Shown in pieces: positions 63,726-64,000 of a stretch of 64,000 nucleotides of DNA (the stretch's first letter is position 1; each line of letters opens with the position of its first letter). Origin of the DNA: Choristoneura fumiferana. Its lineage: Eukaryota; Arthropoda; Insecta; Lepidoptera; Tortricidae. Below the pieces are notes generated by a model. The model made no database searches. It saw only the letters and a list, made by a program, of their open reading frames with translations, and was not told the DNA's origin. The translations under genes were made by a program, and so were the position numbers. The DNA lies in contig NC_133499.1 of NCBI RefSeq assembly GCF_025370935.1, positions 9,079,755 to 9,143,754 of the forward strand. Reading direction: 5' to 3'.

Positions 63726-64000
63726 CTGCAAGGGAAAGGTTATCCGCTATTAGACTTCATCACCTCCCCCCCCCAGTACACTATTCCCTACGCTAGCATT
63801 TACCCCCACAGTATGTATGTATGTATGTAAACTCTTTATTGTACAAAAGAAAATTAACAAAATACAATTGACAAACTTTAAGATACTTGTACAAAGGCGG
63901 ACTTATCCCTTTAAGGGATCTCTACCAGTCAACCTTTGAGTGGATGAGAGGAAAGGAGCAATACGTTAGGGTCCGACAATGGGTGAGTTAAAGAGTTAAA
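63726..64000. other. PUS10 intron with common repeat tail
   Basis: After a GTAT microsatellite, the phrase AACTCTTTATTGTACAAAAG to AAAGGCGGACTTATCCCTTT and GGGATCTCTACCAGTCAACC (63830-63942) is a frequent lepidopteran repeat end. PUS10 continues beyond the window. Confidence 0.55.

Overview
The window is nuclear DNA from a moth or butterfly (Lepidoptera). The evidence is the mix of genes and repeats. There are conserved animal genes with GT-AG introns and GC-rich exons set in AT-rich introns. There are non-LTR retrotransposons whose poly(A) tails run into TTAGG/CCTAA telomere repeats, Helitrons with the ending typical of Lepidoptera, and several dispersed repeats that I know from lepidopteran genomes. 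Nothing bacterial (operons, CRISPR) is present.

Left part (1-10.9 kb). An unrecognised two-exon gene (324-733, minus) lies head to head with SARNP (1242-2042, plus; mRNA export). SARNP is tail to tail with SAMTOR (2210-3163, minus; SAM sensor of mTORC1). Then comes the 3' half of KCMF1 (5822-10508, minus; ZZ-type ubiquitin ligase), read from six exon blocks. It has what looks like a U12-type AT-AC intron and a tandemly repeated exon. Two inverted copies of a fold-back element lie around and inside its 3' part. A 100-N scaffold gap (10868-10967) follows, and no KCMF1 exon could be found beyond it.

Middle (11-47 kb). This is almost all mobile DNA. There are two head-to-tail TRAS-like telomere-specific retrotransposons separated and followed by telomere repeats, a decayed I-like LINE, a LINE tail, two large Helitrons (one with a third Helitron nested in it that carries a 1.1-kb CATGCTTGCTTG array), fold-back elements, a truncated Ty3/gypsy element, a decayed LINE with PHD-type ORF1 and endonuclease, and MITEs. 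Two overlapping small membrane-protein ORFs lie at 45.1-45.4 kb.

Right part (47-64 kb). An intact 359-residue ORF of unknown family sits right behind a splice acceptor (47431-48510, plus). A 4.6-kb array of about 38 units of 122 bp follows. Its unit is a copy of the last coding exon of the next gene, PUS10 (53511-63725, minus; tRNA pseudouridine synthase), whose seven 3' exons can be followed to the window edge. One PUS10 intron holds 32 units of exactly 56 bp, and 30 of these carry a word that matches or nearly matches the CTCF consensus.

The most unusual things are the PUS10 exon turned into a satellite, the CTCF-like minisatellite, the KCMF1 exon repeat, the AT-AC intron, telomere-type retrotransposons beside ordinary genes, and the unknown 359-residue protein. 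Several repeats and one PUS10 exon contain single-base frameshifts, so assembly or consensus error must be kept in mind. All gene names come from reading the translations by eye; no database search was run.
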